From Galeruca laticollis (Eukaryota; Arthropoda; Insecta; Coleoptera; Chrysomelidae), in NCBI GenBank assembly GCA_963921935.1, contig OY998175.1:304691484-304755483 (forward strand): DNA of 64,000 nt, in the 5' to 3' direction. Positions 52,650 to 64,000 of the stretch are shown here, in pieces. The translations under genes were made by a program, and so were the position numbers. Position 1 is the first letter of the stretch. Each line of letters opens with the position of its first letter. The notes beneath the pieces were generated by a model. It ran no database searches and had not been told where the DNA came from. It saw only the letters and a list, made by a program, of their open reading frames with translations.

Positions 52650-54680
52650 TCTGAGAACCAACTTCCTATATAGATGGCTGCGGCAGCTAGACTTTAATCA
52701 TAGTGAAACTTATTGTGGAAACATCAGAATCTACTACCATAAAGGAAGTTTTGATTGGATTTATACTTTTCACGCCTGTAACTATAAATTCTTTATTCTT
52801 TAGAATATAGCTCATCATACATGCATAAGTATATTGAGTTTTGTTTCTGTTTCCACCAAGTAAATTCAATAAAATATACGAGCCAGGAATCAAGAGAGAT
52901 CTGTCTGAATCCTCAAAATTTACTTCAATGTTATTTTCAATTTCCATTAGAATTTTGAGGTCTTCTTCATTATCGCTATCTGACGAATTCAGTCCTTTTT
53001 GGTGACTTCGCTTTCATGCTTTTTGTCAGCAGAGATTTTTTTCCTTCTTGCTTTTCTTTCCTTTAGCGCTCTTGTTATCCTTTTTCTGCTGTACTTCTTT
53101 CAGATTTCCGTAGCTGTTAATACGCCATAATTGGACTGAACTGATACCAGTGATTTTCCAGCAGATAGGGGATTATTCTTTCTTATAACATTTGAAAATT
53201 TTCTATAATACTTTTTGGAGTTTTCTCTTATTTAGGAGATGGATGGCTGATTCTGAAAGATGAATCCAAAGCAACTGATGCGAATTCTCTATTTTCATTT
53301 AGTTTTTCTGGTGAGCTAGAGGCACAAAGTAGAGACTTTTGGGTACCAAAAGAGGGCTCAATGAAGGGTGGAGTCAGCTATATAGCTGCCGCGCCTTGCG
53401 ATACACAGGATGTTGATACTGACTGGTAATTTAAACCAGAAGAACCAGCAACAGATTCTTGAGTTGTAAGTGCAGACATTTGAGTTTTCCGCATCTTGTA
53501 TCTTTGAAGCTCAAGTGGATCGAATAACTCTTCCGGAAACTCCGTGGAATCAACTGGGAAAAGTCCAGTTGTTACAAATCCATTGATTACATTTTGAGAC
53601 TTGACCAAGCAAAATATTGAATCTTTCTCTTTGAAGGCGACCAGAATCAATTTCCATTTGAGATTTTACAAAATCAACGATTTTTCTGTCCCACTTTGTT
53701 TTCACGTATCCAAAAACACACTTGTCTAAGGGTTGTATACGATCGGTTAAATAACTTGGAAGGCGGATTAGTTGTACGTTGTTCTTAATGGCCGTTTCGA
53801 TTATCCTAATGTTTATATGGTAACTATGTCCGTCAAATATTAGTATTCCTGTTTGGTTGGGAAGCTCATGTCTAATCCGAATTTTATCTACTTAAGTAAC
53901 AAAACAGCTTTGGAACCAATTGAAAAATGTATCCAACCGTTTTGGGACGCTACATATATTATTCTGTCCCAGGATAACTATCTTCGGATGTCCAACGATT
54001 TTGGACAGCAACTTCTTTTATAAACAATCAGTGGAGGAAAAAGGTAGCCATCAGCAGCCATACATAGAAGAATGGTCATCGACTCGCAACCTGAGCCGCC
54101 TGATACCCTGGAAAGGGGTTTTCCTTTCTCTCCCATAGCTCTAAGCCTAATTGGGTCACTAGCAAACCTACTCGCGTCTCAGTTAAATATGAAAGACTAT
54201 TTACATGGACATTTTAGGTCATATTGTTCTTAAACTCTTTCAAGTTTTATATAAGAATAAAAACTGCATCTGGATTTCGCGCTGTTTTGCGAGCTTTATG
54301 GAGATGTTCCGGTTTCTTGAGTGAAATGCTGGGGTTACGTTTCATGAAAGACTGATACTAGTCTTCGCCACTTTTTGAAGTTTTATTTCATGTAAAAGAA
54401 GTTGGCGAAGAACTATTAATATATAAATTGAATAAAACTATTTGTTTTTTGACATCTTCATTCAAATCTGAATGTCTTCCAGGTACAATTTTTTGTATAG
54501 GCACTTTTGTACCATTGATCCTGTGGTAAATTACCAAAATAGGTACACCGTATTGTTCTTGAGCCTCCCTGTAGGAACAGTTTATGCTTTGCACATCGTT
54601 TACGGCGTTAGCAACATCATCTTTAGTATAATTGGGCGGCAATCTATTTCGAACCTAGATTCTAGGCATTGTAAATCTGA
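52650..54680 (-). pseudogene. pogo-like transposase, first copy
   Basis: Minus strand. Near 54670-54388 a psq-type helix-turn-helix (LPPNYTKDDVANAVNDVQSI, YREAQEQYGVPILVIYHRIN) as in CENP-B/pogo proteins. Further on: CESMTILLCMAADGYLFPPL (about 54080), ILIFDGHSYHINIRIIETAI (catalytic Asp, about 53855), IRLPSYLTDRIQPLDKCVFG (Asp, about 53745), VINGFVTTGLFPVDSTEFPE (53584) and a C-terminal PGSYILLNLLGGNRNKTQYT domain (52880) ending near 52687. Many stops and frameshifts. This is a common insect pogo type, clearly older than the copy at 55.1-57.9 kb. Confidence 0.8.
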
Positions 54681-55075
54681 AAAATAATAAGTCAGAGTAA
54701 GGTGTACTCTGTCATTTCCAAAAATTCTTCAATAAATGTGTTTACTTTTACCCCAAATGTTGAGTTTACATTTACCCCAGCATGTAAAATTTAGGAGGAA
54801 AATGTAAACACCAAAAAACACTAATAGAACTCTTCTAAATATTATTTGTATTGGTGCAAAACGCAAGAATTAAGCATAATGTATAATAGAATCCAATAAA
54901 AAATATCAAACTTACTTTTTTGTTGAGTTTCCTTAATATTGTTTGTAACTAATGACGGGGGAAAAACCAAATAATTTGATGTTGACATTAGATACTTTAA
55001 AATACTGTATTACGAATAATATAATAACTAAAAACATACAGAATAATGGCGGGTGATACATGACATTTTCGACTA

Positions 55076-57915
55076 AGGTAGATTAAGGGAATATGCCCAT
55101 GCTAAGAAAAAAAATTAATAAAAAAATAAATAAAAATATGCTTATTCCGGTTTGTGTGGAAGTTATTCTGTTATACCAATATGTTCATCCTAAATATTAA
55201 GAAATATATATATGACTTATGTATATGTTGTATAATTATTTGTATAAATTGACGTCTATGGGCATATTAGCAGCCTATGTTGGTAAAACGCCCATGGGTA
55301 TGTTGGTAATATGCGCAGTCCTGTAAAATAAGAGAAACATTTATTTTTCTTTAATATTCTTGAAATGAAAACTGAAACCATGTTATATATTTTATTGATA
55401 ATAAACAAACAAAAAAGTTTTTCTGAGAAATATAAAAAATCTTAACGTTATCTTACTTAAAAAAATTTAAAAGAACTTTGATGTAACATAAATTCAAATA
55501 TTAATAAATGGCAATAAAATGTTTATTGACAGTCCGGGCAGATAAAAACTAATTTGTCACTTTTCGTAAGTCCGACACATTCTTCATGCACATAAGTGGC
55601 ACACACTGAGCATAGCCTCATTTCTTTTTTTACATCTTCTTGACAAAGTTTACAGTACCAAGACTCCTTACTTTGTCTTGGTTTTACTGCCGTATTTTTT
55701 GAAGTAGTTTTTTTTGCAACCCTTTTTTCTTTAAAAACTGCTTTTTTAACTACCAAAGCTTTACTGTTAATAGCTTTTCTTCTGTTTGTTTTTCTTACGT
55801 CATCTTTGTATGGTGTCTCTAGCATTTCAGTGAAACTTATCTCTTCATCTTCTGATTCTTTATCTTTAATATTTCCGTTCTTTATATTTTCTTGTTTCTT
55901 GGTAATCTCGGCATTTTGGGTAATGTACAAATTTAGTTTTGTTGTTTCCACTTTGGCTGATTTAATGTTTTTATCTTCCGCTCTTTTCTCTTCTTCTGAA
56001 GAAAACGTTTCTGATAATGTGTCACTGTACAGAGATATTTCGTCTTCTGAAGAGGCACTTGAAGATGTCCATTCGTCCTTGTTCTTATTATGTTTCTGTC
56101 TAGGTTTGAAAGATTTTTGGCTATGGATAATTTTTGAAGGGGAAGTATTTTGAGTTGAACTTTGGAAAGTCTTATTTTGACATCCAGAGGGTCCCGGTTC
56201 TGGAGAAAACTCTCTTTGTTGTTGGTTTTCCTGAAAATCTGGTGGGGGGAATTCTCTTTCGGTTAAAATGCTGGGGGCAAAAGCTTGGGGATTGAATGGA
56301 TATATGCCTGTGGAAGAAAAACCGGATTTGATGTTTTGGGGCGTAACTGCTTTGTCCCAAACAATAGAAAAAATTTCTCCAAATCTTTGTTTTGTTATGC
56401 AACGATTCTTGTGTCGAGTCCAGTACAAAAGGACCTGCTCGTTCCAATAATACTAAATGACTTAAACACTGCTTTATCCATCGGTTGAAGTTCATGTGTC
56501 GTATTACTGGGAAGACAGAAAAGCGTAATGTCATGAGCTTCGGCAGTGTCTACGATGGATGTATCCAAATGGCAAGATGCGCCATCAAAAATTAATTAAC
56601 ATTTGCCAGGAGGTTTATATATTGTCAGATGATTTATCCAGGTATTAAATGTCCCGATCGTCATACTGGCCTTTGGTGTCATAAGAGTTAAAGTACCTGC
56701 GGGTAGATTATCACACCATTCTGGTTTTAGTCTCTGACCTTTAAAAAGAATGGCAGGTGGAATTCGTCCCCCAATCGCAGACTCACAGCTAACAATCGTC
56801 ACATTTTCGGCGTGCTATGGTGCCACTAGGTGCACCCTTTTTGCTCCCTTTTTAGCCAAGACAGATTGTTGATGGTGGAGCATCAACCTACATCCCTTTT
56901 CATCTACATCAAATATTCTTTCAGGTTTGTCCATGAGATCTAATTCCAATAGAACAGCCTTAAGTTTATTAAAATATTCACTTACAATACTTTTATTAAG
57001 TTTCTGGGCCCGCGCCGGATTCATGTTCTGGGCTCGCCTAGGAGAAATGCCCGGGTGTCTTCTTAAAAATGCCTTTAACCAATATCGTCCAGCTACTCGT
57101 TTTTCTCGTGAGAATAAATGAGGAATATGATTTTTTTCGCAATAAATATAAACGCACCTTTTGACAATTTCTTTTGTCATAGGGTAGCCTACCTCAGCCA
57201 GTCTGATAATACGTCTTACCAGTTCATTCTCTTGGTCATCTGTGAGTATAGTTTTCCTACCTAGTCGCTGCTTTCTATTGGCACCTTTTTCTATGTAACG
57301 ATTAAGGGTTCTCCTTGAAATACGAAATTCTTCCGCTGCTGAGTTCTTTGACTGTCCGTTTGCAACAGCATTTAGTGCTCACTGAAGATTTTCTTCTGTC
57401 CATTGCGATCTTTGGCCTTTAGATTTATAAGATGACATCGGAAACCCCGAAAAAATAAATTAGATACCCAGCTGTATGTAATTCGTTGGACTGTAGGCAA
57501 TACGCCCAGTGGGCATATTAACTTCACCTGTATGTGGGCATATTACCTACAAGTCACTTAAACAATATTTCTAATTTTTTTTTCATAATATCAACAAATT
57601 TATCAAAAAAATACATGGCAATATTAAGCGCAAAAAACGAGCTCTCTTCTCATATATTTACCTTATTTTAAATGTTAATCCTTAGTACAATTACAAGCGA
57701 TTTAAATACACAATTTTTTGTAACTGATGCCTTCCCAACACAAACCACGTGCACCTCAAGTCCGCTTGAATGCAACTGAGCGCGGGTTGGTTTAATATTA
57801 ACTTTAAGCATGAACATAAGTGACTCGTCAGCCATCTGTTAATCAAAAGTCAAACTAATAAAAAATGGAGCCGGTGGGCATATTACCAACATGGGCATAT
57901 TTCCTTCACCTACCT
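55076..57915 (-). mobile_element. pogo-like transposon with TIRs and TA duplication
   Basis: TA lies on each side (55074-55075, 57916-57917). The left end AGGTAGATTAAGGGAATATG and the right end, reverse strand, AGGTAGGTGAAGGAAATATG, then CCCATG, form imperfect TIRs of about 26 bp. The motif GGGCATATT / AATATGCCC is repeated in both subterminal regions (55090, 55260, 55290-55312, 57490-57545, 57873-57900). The minus strand encodes the transposase. Confidence 0.88.
55523..57438 (-). pseudogene. pogo-like transposase with C-terminal PHD-like finger
   Basis: ATG 57438 (MSSYKSKGQRSQWTEENLQ) opens a psq helix-turn-helix with SAAEEFRISRRTLNRYIEKG. Next FSREKRVAGRYWLKAFLRRH (second DNA-binding helix), RIFDVDEKGCRL (first catalytic Asp, about 56907), SCESAIGGRIPPAILFKGQR, LIFDGASCHLDTSIVDTAEA (Asp, about 56592), LPSNTTHELQPMDKAVFKSF (Asp, about 56482) and STGIYPFNPQAFAPS. 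The tail is Ser/Glu/Lys-rich and ends in WYCKLCQEDVKKEMRLCSVC ... HEECVGLT ... FICPDCQ, a C4-H-C3-type PHD-like finger. Stops: TGA near 57380, TAG near 56815, TAA near 56598; a frameshift near 56430. Confidence 0.85.
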
Positions 57916-58069
57916 TACTACATATGATAAGAAAATAAAGGCTCGATTACAGAACACGGCAATTAACAAGCACGCGCCAAGCAGACTAAACAGTAAACTA
58001 TTATATATAGGGTATAACAGCCTAACAATTTTTTTTCCAGACAAATTAGTGATACACTTCTGATGATAT

Positions 58070-58530
58070 TAATTAACAGACTCCGCTATTTTTGTTGTGA
58101 ATACTTCAGGTGGATTGGATTGTTTCGATTGTGTTTGATCATTTGATGTGATCTTCCTTTGCATTGATTCTCCTTTAATCAGTTCAGCAATTTTTTCTTG
58201 CGCTTATTCTTACTTGGTCTTGTGTAATATAGATGTTAAAATCGCTGTTTTGCCTCTTTTTCTTGTAATTATTTCCTCGGTAAATTCAGCTTTAGGGATT
58301 GGTAAAACTTTAGGACTTACAAAATCAAAACTAGTATCGCTTTCCTTTGACGCTGTATGTGCATGTTCACGTTTAAAAGTTTCTCGGGGGTTTTCACTTT
58401 TGCAAGGTGGATGTTCAGGTTCTTCTAAGTCAGGATTTTTATTAGTAGGCTCTATTTCTATATCAAACGTAGCTGAAGGCATAAAAATTTTTTTTGAAAA
58501 TTTAAATGTATTATTGGATGTAACTCCTTA
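58070..58530 (-). pseudogene. Third pogo-like transposase, C-terminal fragment
   Basis: Minus-strand frame with EPEHPPCKSENPRETFKREH, FVSPKVLPIPKAEFTEEIIT and RKRGKTAILTSIL, then (after stops) AQEKIAELIKGESM. The Pro-Lys-Ala ... Arg-Lys-Arg-Gly-Lys-x-x-Ile-Leu-Thr block is a conserved tail of insect pogo/jerky-like transposases. No catalytic domain near; it is a fragment. Confidence 0.6.
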
Positions 58531-59452
58531 AATAGTTTCTATTTGTTACTCTTGTGCTTATAAAGGGTGTTTTTGAGTTCACTTGAAGTCTTTCAAATAA
58601 ATACAAATAATTAGCACGATTTCTCATTTTCAGATGGTAATCCTACATAAATAATAGCCGCTACTCCATTGCGCTGTACCCATTTGCAAAATAGATTAAA
58701 ACTGGAAACTAATTGAATGTATTTTGTAAAGTAAATTCAGCCCAATATATAATAAACAAAATTCAATTAATTTGACATGAATAACCGCTTTGCATGTGGG
58801 TACCTAATGAAATATAAATGTAAAGAGAGCTTAATGCATAAATAGACAGGATGTACGCTGAAAAACATTTAGTGAATTGGTTTGAATCTTATCTTTGTTG
58901 AACAACAAAGCGAATGTTTAAATAGATAAACAGCGAGGAGATTTTTGCTAATCTGTAACGTCAATAAGTAGCAATTACCGGAAAAATCTAGTTTTTTTCA
59001 TGTTTTGTGCAATATCAATTTATTTATTTTTCGCTAGAAAGAGCTTATAACTTCAATTTTTTATTATCTAACGGTGGATTTATACAGCAAATAAAACAGG
59101 GGTGGCCACACGTTCTCTAACAAGTGCCACTATCAAGACTACCAATCCTGTGTACCACTCTCCAACTTATACAGGTATTATGGTAGTTTGAAACAAACAA
59201 AACACATCCGTACATTTTATTTATTTAATACGACAAACTGTGACTTATATATTAAAAAATGTTTGAATTCATTTTTAACTATATTAGCCATAATCAGCTA
59301 GACTGCGATTGGTAGATACTAGTTTTAACGTGGAACTATACTACGACAAACAATTGAAGAAGGTGACTCATTGCCTATCACATAACCTCACTTGTAGGTC
59401 AACACAGATATTTGTTTAACAATGGATTCTCAAGTTTTACAAAATGAAACAT
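58531..59452. other. No gene seen
   Basis: AT-rich sequence without coding support, recognisable element ends or strong repeats. Confidence 0.4.
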
Positions 59453-60513
59453 CGCGGACGATACTGTGATTTATTACAAACATGATGACTGGTATAATCT
59501 CAAAATAAATATTGAAAATAATCTTGGAAAACTCAAAGACTGGTTCGACAGCAGATTACTCTCAATAAACTTTGACAAAACTGTATATTCACCCTTAAGT
59601 AGTCATGAAACGTCTCTGCCAAAATACAATCTTAATATCCAACAAGATTTTTCAATTAAACCTGCAAAAAGAACTAAATACTTGGGTATTTAAATTGACA
59701 ATCACTGACGATGGAACCATCATATGGAATATTTAACTAGAAAGCTTCGGAGCATCCTATTTCGATTTAAGCAAGTAAGCCAATTTTTGAGCTTTAAATG
59801 TAAAACAATACTGTACCACAGTTTGGTTGAGTCACACCTCAGTTATGGCATTATTGGCTGAGGAGGAGTTTCAAGGAACTATCTAAATGCCTTCGGAGTG
59901 TCTCAAAGGCGATTCCTCCGAATGATTCTCTACAAACCTAAAAGATATTCAAGCTCACTACTCTATACTGAAACACAAATATTAGATGTTAGACAATTAT
60001 ACATTATTCAGATAGGATGCCATCAATATAAAAATAAATACAAACTTACCACTCAAAATCATATATACGCGACAAGATCGAATAATCAATACTGTATACC
60101 AACAGCTCTTAAAACAATAGGTCAAAAAGGTTACTCCTACTTGGCACCTAAATTATTCGGGCAACTACCACAAATAATTATCGATGAAACTTCTTTTAAA
60201 CGCTTCAAAACCCAAATAGTAACATTTGTTAAAGAAACAGACGAAACAAAAATACACAAAATGATGGAATGCTGAATCAAAAAACAGAGAAGAGTAAACT
60301 GATATACGAAATGTATGTCTGAAATACAATCATGTAAAAATGGATTTATATTGTTTTTAACTGCATTTTTTGTTTTCTTATTTTTTTTTTAATTTTGACA
60401 CACTTGCATATATTCACCACATACAAGTATGTACAATACTTCTGTGGATGTCTAGATGTTTATTCAATTTTATTTCTATTTTATCACTGTATTTGTTAAA
60501 TTTATAAATAAAC

Positions 60514-60546
<33 letters not shown>
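59453..60546 (+). mobile_element. 5'-truncated LINE 3' end with (TTA)n tail
   Basis: Coding starts abruptly at the RT active site ADDTVIYYKHDD (59454) and continues KDWFDSRLLSINFDKT, KRTKYLGI (59693), then with breaks LTRKLRSILFRFKQVSQFLS, LVESHLSYGIIG, QRRFLRMILYKPKRYSSS and APKLFGQLPQII, stopping at 60275. A 3' UTR follows and ends in (TTA)n at 60515-60546. This is the C-terminal half of a CR1/Jockey-type ORF2; stops TAA 59693 and TGA near 59860 kill it. Confidence 0.82.
60515..60546. repeat. (TTA)n tail of the LINE fragment
   Basis: Ten TTA units marking the LINE 3' end. Confidence 0.9.
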
Positions 60547-60641
60547 ATCAGGTTACGGTAAAGTTATCTGATTTAGCGATACAGATTTGGCTTCAGATCG
60601 AATTCATGGAAAATGGCGCCCCAATAATATGTCATTCACGC

Positions 60642-60704
60642 GAGCAACAAACAGTTACAGCAGAAGTCGAGCAACAAACAGTTACAGCAGAAGTCGAGCA
60701 ACAA
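60642..60704 (+). repeat. 27-bp tandem duplication
   Basis: Two exact copies of a unit starting GAGCAACAAACAGTTACAGC, at 60642-60668 and 60669-60695, plus a nine-base partial third copy. In frame with a short open frame (repeating QTVTAEVEQ), but I see no gene around it. Confidence 0.92.
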
Positions 60705-61102
60705 CGAAAGGGTCAAAATTATTATACCACTGATATTTTGCTATAACTAATAAGAAAGATTACTCTCTGATCATGATTAACATAATCTAAATGAGTTCAG
60801 AATTTTCAGTGGTTTATATGCTTTGCCAAGAGAACATATTTCAAACTTCACTTTAAGGTGACTTTAATTGATGAACTACTGTCACCAATTATCTCACCAC
60901 TCCTTATGGGAATCGCAGAGTCAGCAACCTCATTTCCAAGGATTTGCTGATCGTATAATTTTTAATTTTAACTGTTTTAATCTCTGAATTGTTCACTTTC
61001 AATTCAAGCTTTGAAGATATCAGATGCATTTTTATTCTAACAATTAACTTTGAATAATAAAATAATTTTTAAAAAACTAACTTTGAGACTTCGAAACATT
61101 TC
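60705..61102. other. Possible 5' LTR remnant of a gypsy element
   Basis: No gene. Its right end abuts a primer-site-like string, so the last part may be LTR. No second LTR copy is visible. Confidence 0.35.
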
Positions 61103-61120
61103 TGGCGCAGTCAGTAGGAT
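61103..61120 (+). promoter_or_regulatory. Gypsy-type primer binding site
   Basis: TGGCGCAGTCAGTAGGAT is close to the serine-tRNA-type primer site of Drosophila 17.6/297-group elements. A gag remnant of that type follows on the same strand at 62.3 kb. Confidence 0.6.
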
Positions 61121-62329
61121 TCCCAAAATGTCGCGTATCGAACGTAACAATTTCGTTCCAACGATTGATTGGAAATAGAACCCAGTATCGCGATTCGCGT
61201 TGGAGTAGTTCCAAAAAAATCGAGAATCTCATCCATAGAGGACCACTACGACTTTTCACAACGCCTAACGTCGTAAGCTGAGACAAACATTGCTCAGCAT
61301 TGCAAGGAGTGCATACCTAAGAATAGGTACTGCTCACCCTTATAGTTTTGGATAAGGAGATGCTCAAGTTCGTAATACTATTGTAAATAATTTTGAATTT
61401 ATTTTGTCATTACATGTCTGTTCAAGATTGTAAAATCTTGAAATTTATTGTTTACGATACCTTCAAAATATGTAAGACATTTGTATGCATCCTTTTTTTA
61501 TTGTATATATTTAAGGCGTAAATTCATTTTAGTTAATAACGTTGTAAAAATATGTTGCAGAATTGATAAGATCTTCATATTGTTGTGAATTCAAAAGGAT
61601 AGTTTCATTTTATATGAACTTTTGTTAAACACCTTTAAAATATCACGTTTTGCAACAATAATTGTAAATTGTTTTGTATGGGCATATAAATAGCACATTT
61701 TTGAAAGTCGACATCTTGTCGCATTGTCCTATAGTTAAGAAGTTAGGAAACGGTCACGTTTCACCCTATTATATATTGTATTGTAAAAACCCTAAATTTA
61801 GTGTCACTTCTGCATGAATTTTATGGTCGATGGTCGGAAGATATGAAAGACATTCTTTTGAATTACCTTTCTGAGTAAAAGGGTAACAATTGCTATTGGA
61901 GTATTCGATAGAGATTTAACTATCTATTTGCGGCACCCATAGTTGATTCTTGTCTAGGAACCCGACAAGTCAAATGATACTGGCCAATAGGAAATAGTTA
62001 TTTTCGTTTGGTCAACCCAATCCACGTGTAAACACGTCCCTCGCAGATTTCTATTTAACACGTCTCATAACGTGAAGAAATCAGTTTTCTCACTCATCAG
62101 TTCTACTACTTATCGACGCGAGCTCAACGCTCAACAACAAAGTTAGTTCTACACTCATCGACGCGAGTTTTACACACTCATCGAATCGAGCTCAACGCTC
62201 AATAACAAAGTTCTTATACTCATCGGAACGAGTTCAACACTCAATAACAAAGTTAGTTTTTAATATTCATCAAATCGAAACATAAACGAACGACCTCAAC
62301 ATTTCTATGACAGAATTTGAAACATTTTA
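61121..62329. other. Leader-like region of the gypsy remnant
   Basis: No gene. 62101-62278 holds irregular 40-70-bp repeats built from ACTCATCGACGCGAG, CTCAACGCTCAATAAC and AACAAAGTTAGTT. A TATAAATAG string lies at 61684-61692. Confidence 0.5.
62101..62278 (+). repeat. Irregular tandem repeats upstream of gag
   Basis: AACAAAGTT recurs near 62136, 62204 and 62246; CTCAACGCTCAA near 62123 and 62191; ACTCATCG four times. Spacing is uneven. Confidence 0.75.
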
Positions 62330-62887
62330 AATTTAATATGCAGTTACGTTGAGTTACATGAAACAACATATAATACATTTCTAAAAAAGGACTTGTATAA
62401 CATTTTAGCCTTGAAAACCTTTTTGTAAGGTCTCAGAGAACCGCTTGGAACAACAATACGCTGTATGAAGTCTGCCTCTTTAAAACCAGCTTTAGAATAA
62501 GTTTTGGATGAAGATAATATTCAGTATTTTCAAAATAAGAATGTAAATAAACAAAAACCAGACAATAATTTTAACAGTAGGAACAATTTTAATAATAGAG
62601 ATAATTTTAGTAATAGAAATACCTTCTACAATCAAGGTTATAATGCACAAACTCCAAATAATAATAATTTTCCAAACAAGAATTTCTTTCAAGCCAAAAA
62701 CTCTTTTCCGATGGTTCCAGTAAATATTCAACCACGGCCTCCCAAGAAATCAAAAATTTCCAACCAATTCTCAAACTTTGATTCAAAATAGAAATATCAA
62801 TGTTTTTGAACCTAATCAAATACCCAAACAAAATTTACCATTTTATACAGGCACGCAGATGAATGCTAATACCAAAAATTATATATA
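62330..62887 (+). pseudogene. Gypsy (17.6/297-like) gag remnant
   Basis: The frame reads LHETTYNTFLKKDLYNILAL, then after a TAA (62426-62428) GLREPLGTTIRCMKSASLKP, and after a second TAA (62498-62500) VLDEDNIQYFQNKN, an Asn-rich repeat (FNSRNNFNNRDNFSNRNTFY) and, shifted, NRNINVFEPNQIPKQNLPFY. The Gly-Leu-Arg ... Leu-Pro/Glu-Ala-Leu ... Glu-Glu/Asp-Asn pattern is the capsid end of errantivirus-like insect gypsy elements. No protease, RT or env follows; the element is cut off here. Described only as a broken relic. Confidence 0.65.
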
Positions 62888-64000
62888 AAGACCAAGATAA
62901 TACTAAACTTAAAATCAAAGAAATGATTGCCATTAAGAATGAACCCGATGTACTAAATGACAAGAAAGACATAGAGAAGAGAGTAAAATTTTCCATAACC
63001 TTTTACATGCAGCCTCATGATTTGTGCATAATAAACCAACAAAAAAATTAATATGTCTCCGTTAATAATATCGGACATCCTGTATATTGACAATACTCAA
63101 ACAATGTCAAGACACAGTGTATAAAATTAACTTAAACTCCAATTAGCTATTATCAGTGAAAATAATAAAAAAACCAAGAAAAGTCAAATACTTGAACCAA
63201 ACATTGATGATCGATCAAAGAAGATGGTTGTCAAGGTACGTACTCTTTTATATTCACATGTAACATTTAAGTTATTTTATAAGCATATTAAGAGGGGTCT
63301 CCTCACAGGTATATGAACCTAAAAACCTACACAATACTAGTTACTAATTTAGTAATTATTTGGTTCAAAATATTTACGAAAGATGTCGATATTAGTACTG
63401 AATCGGCTTTTACTTATTCAACATATTTTCTCTCTCTGTCTTTCCACTCTTGACGGTTCAAAGAAACGCATCTCTGTTCGAATGTTTTGATTTCCAATAT
63501 TTCAAATTATTGTGAACACAGAAACCTTATCTCTGTTTTTTAAGTTGCATCGAAACCACAGCACTCCTGTGCATAGATAAGAGAATACACGGACCTAAGG
63601 ATCCTAAGTCCGTAAGAGAATATTATATACACGGATCCAAACAAAATTTGTTGACATAATTTCCATTTGAGTGTAGATTTTCGATTATGTAAGAGTTTCA
63701 AAAATGTTTTTGAAATGAATAAATTGTTAAAAAGTACGTAATCGTATCGACCCGATATCAAAAATTATAGTTATGATAATGTAAAATATCCTGCAATCCG
63801 TATTTTTTCATTTTAAAAACTATGTTTGAGGTTATGTTTACTGGATTATTTGATTAATGTGATAATATGAGATAAATAATACTGATGGTTTGTTCTAGTA
63901 TCATTAAACCATGTTTAAACATTCTCTTGAAACCCTGTTTTAATGATAATATGGGTTTGTTAGCGAAAAGCGAAAAATGCTTAATTGAAGTGAAGTGACC
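62888..64000. other. No gene seen
   Basis: AT-rich, no recognised motif. The short open frames on either strand lack domain features. Confidence 0.4.

Larger units (their letters stand above)
50740..54800 (-). mobile_element. pogo-like element with subterminal repeats, decayed
   Basis: A 15-base motif GGGGTAAATGTAAAC or close variants occurs on both sides of a pogo-type gene: plus strand at 50754 and 50961, reverse strand at 50918, 51012, 54740 and 54764. These look like subterminal binding sites. I could not fix exact ends or a TA duplication, so the borders are approximate. The interval also holds a 173-bp tandem array between gene and left flank. Confidence 0.6.

Noticed and set aside
60456..60746. 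96-codon open frame through (TTA)n and the 27-bp repeat
   Set aside because: Made of a LINE 3' UTR, its microsatellite tail and a tandem duplication; not a coherent protein.
63975..64000. AGTGAC at the window end as the start of a 3' LTR of the gypsy remnant
   Set aside because: Only a few bases are inside the window; the match is too short.
1..64000. Host genes, CRISPR arrays or bacterial operons
   Set aside because: All recognised proteins are transposon-encoded and genes have spliceosomal introns; no array of spaced repeats fits CRISPR.

Overview
This is a transposon graveyard from a eukaryotic, almost certainly arthropod (probably insect) genome. The base composition is AT-rich and genes have GT-AG introns. 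All the coding sequence I can recognise belongs to transposable elements: I, CR1 and R1-like LINEs, Ty3/gypsy and Ty1/copia LTR elements, and P, mariner, piggyBac, hAT, PIF/Harbinger and pogo DNA transposons. I see no convincing host gene, rRNA, tRNA or CRISPR array. The species cannot be read from the sequence; TE-rich beetles or hemipterans would fit.

Layout. 1-6.4 kb: a decayed I/Jockey-type LINE (ORF1 tail, endonuclease, RT, RNase H, + strand), split at 1740-4352 by a DNA transposon with perfect 31-bp TIRs and a 4-bp ATAC target duplication. 7.4-7.74 kb: a 5'-truncated LINE tail. 7.75-15.06 kb: a P-type element (THAP transposase, - strand) with imperfect TIRs and near-identical 8-bp duplications; inside its 3' part sits a Ty3/gypsy element with two 283-bp LTRs and one open 991-codon Gag-PR-RT frame that has lost most of RNase H and all integrase. 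15.07-20.29 kb: mostly unassigned, with a LINE ORF1 remnant. 20.32-31.55 kb: a Ty1/copia element bounded by TGTAC duplications, itself hit three times: a mariner in the 5' LTR, a LINE RT fragment in RNase H, and an unidentified 3.1-kb AT-rich block between two (TA)n tracts in the 3' LTR. The copia itself landed in a hAT-like terminus.

31.6-42.0 kb: a piggyBac transposase cut in two by a nearly complete CR1/L2-like LINE (- strand) and a 4.4-kb hAT with a perfect 8-bp duplication. 42.4-46.1 kb: a complete-looking PIF/Harbinger element (TTA duplications, perfect 36-bp TIRs) whose MADF gene and DDE transposase gene lie on opposite strands with interlocked introns; this is the best preserved DNA transposon of the window. 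46.8-49.2 kb: a second, broken hAT. 49.3-49.9 kb: a fold-back sequence and an R1-like RT fragment. 50.7-54.8 kb: a decayed pogo-like element with subterminal repeats and a 173-bp tandem array. 55.1-57.9 kb: a second pogo-like element with TIRs and TA duplications whose transposase carries a C-terminal PHD-like finger. 58-64 kb: a third pogo-like C-terminus, a LINE 3' fragment with a (TTA)n tail, and a gypsy (17.6/297-like) leader and gag remnant.

How the parts work together: there is no pathway here. The window is a record of successive insertions, and the target duplications let their order be read. Most coding regions carry stops or frameshifts. The exceptions are the gypsy Gag-PR-RT frame, the CR1-like ORF1, and the two Harbinger genes once spliced.
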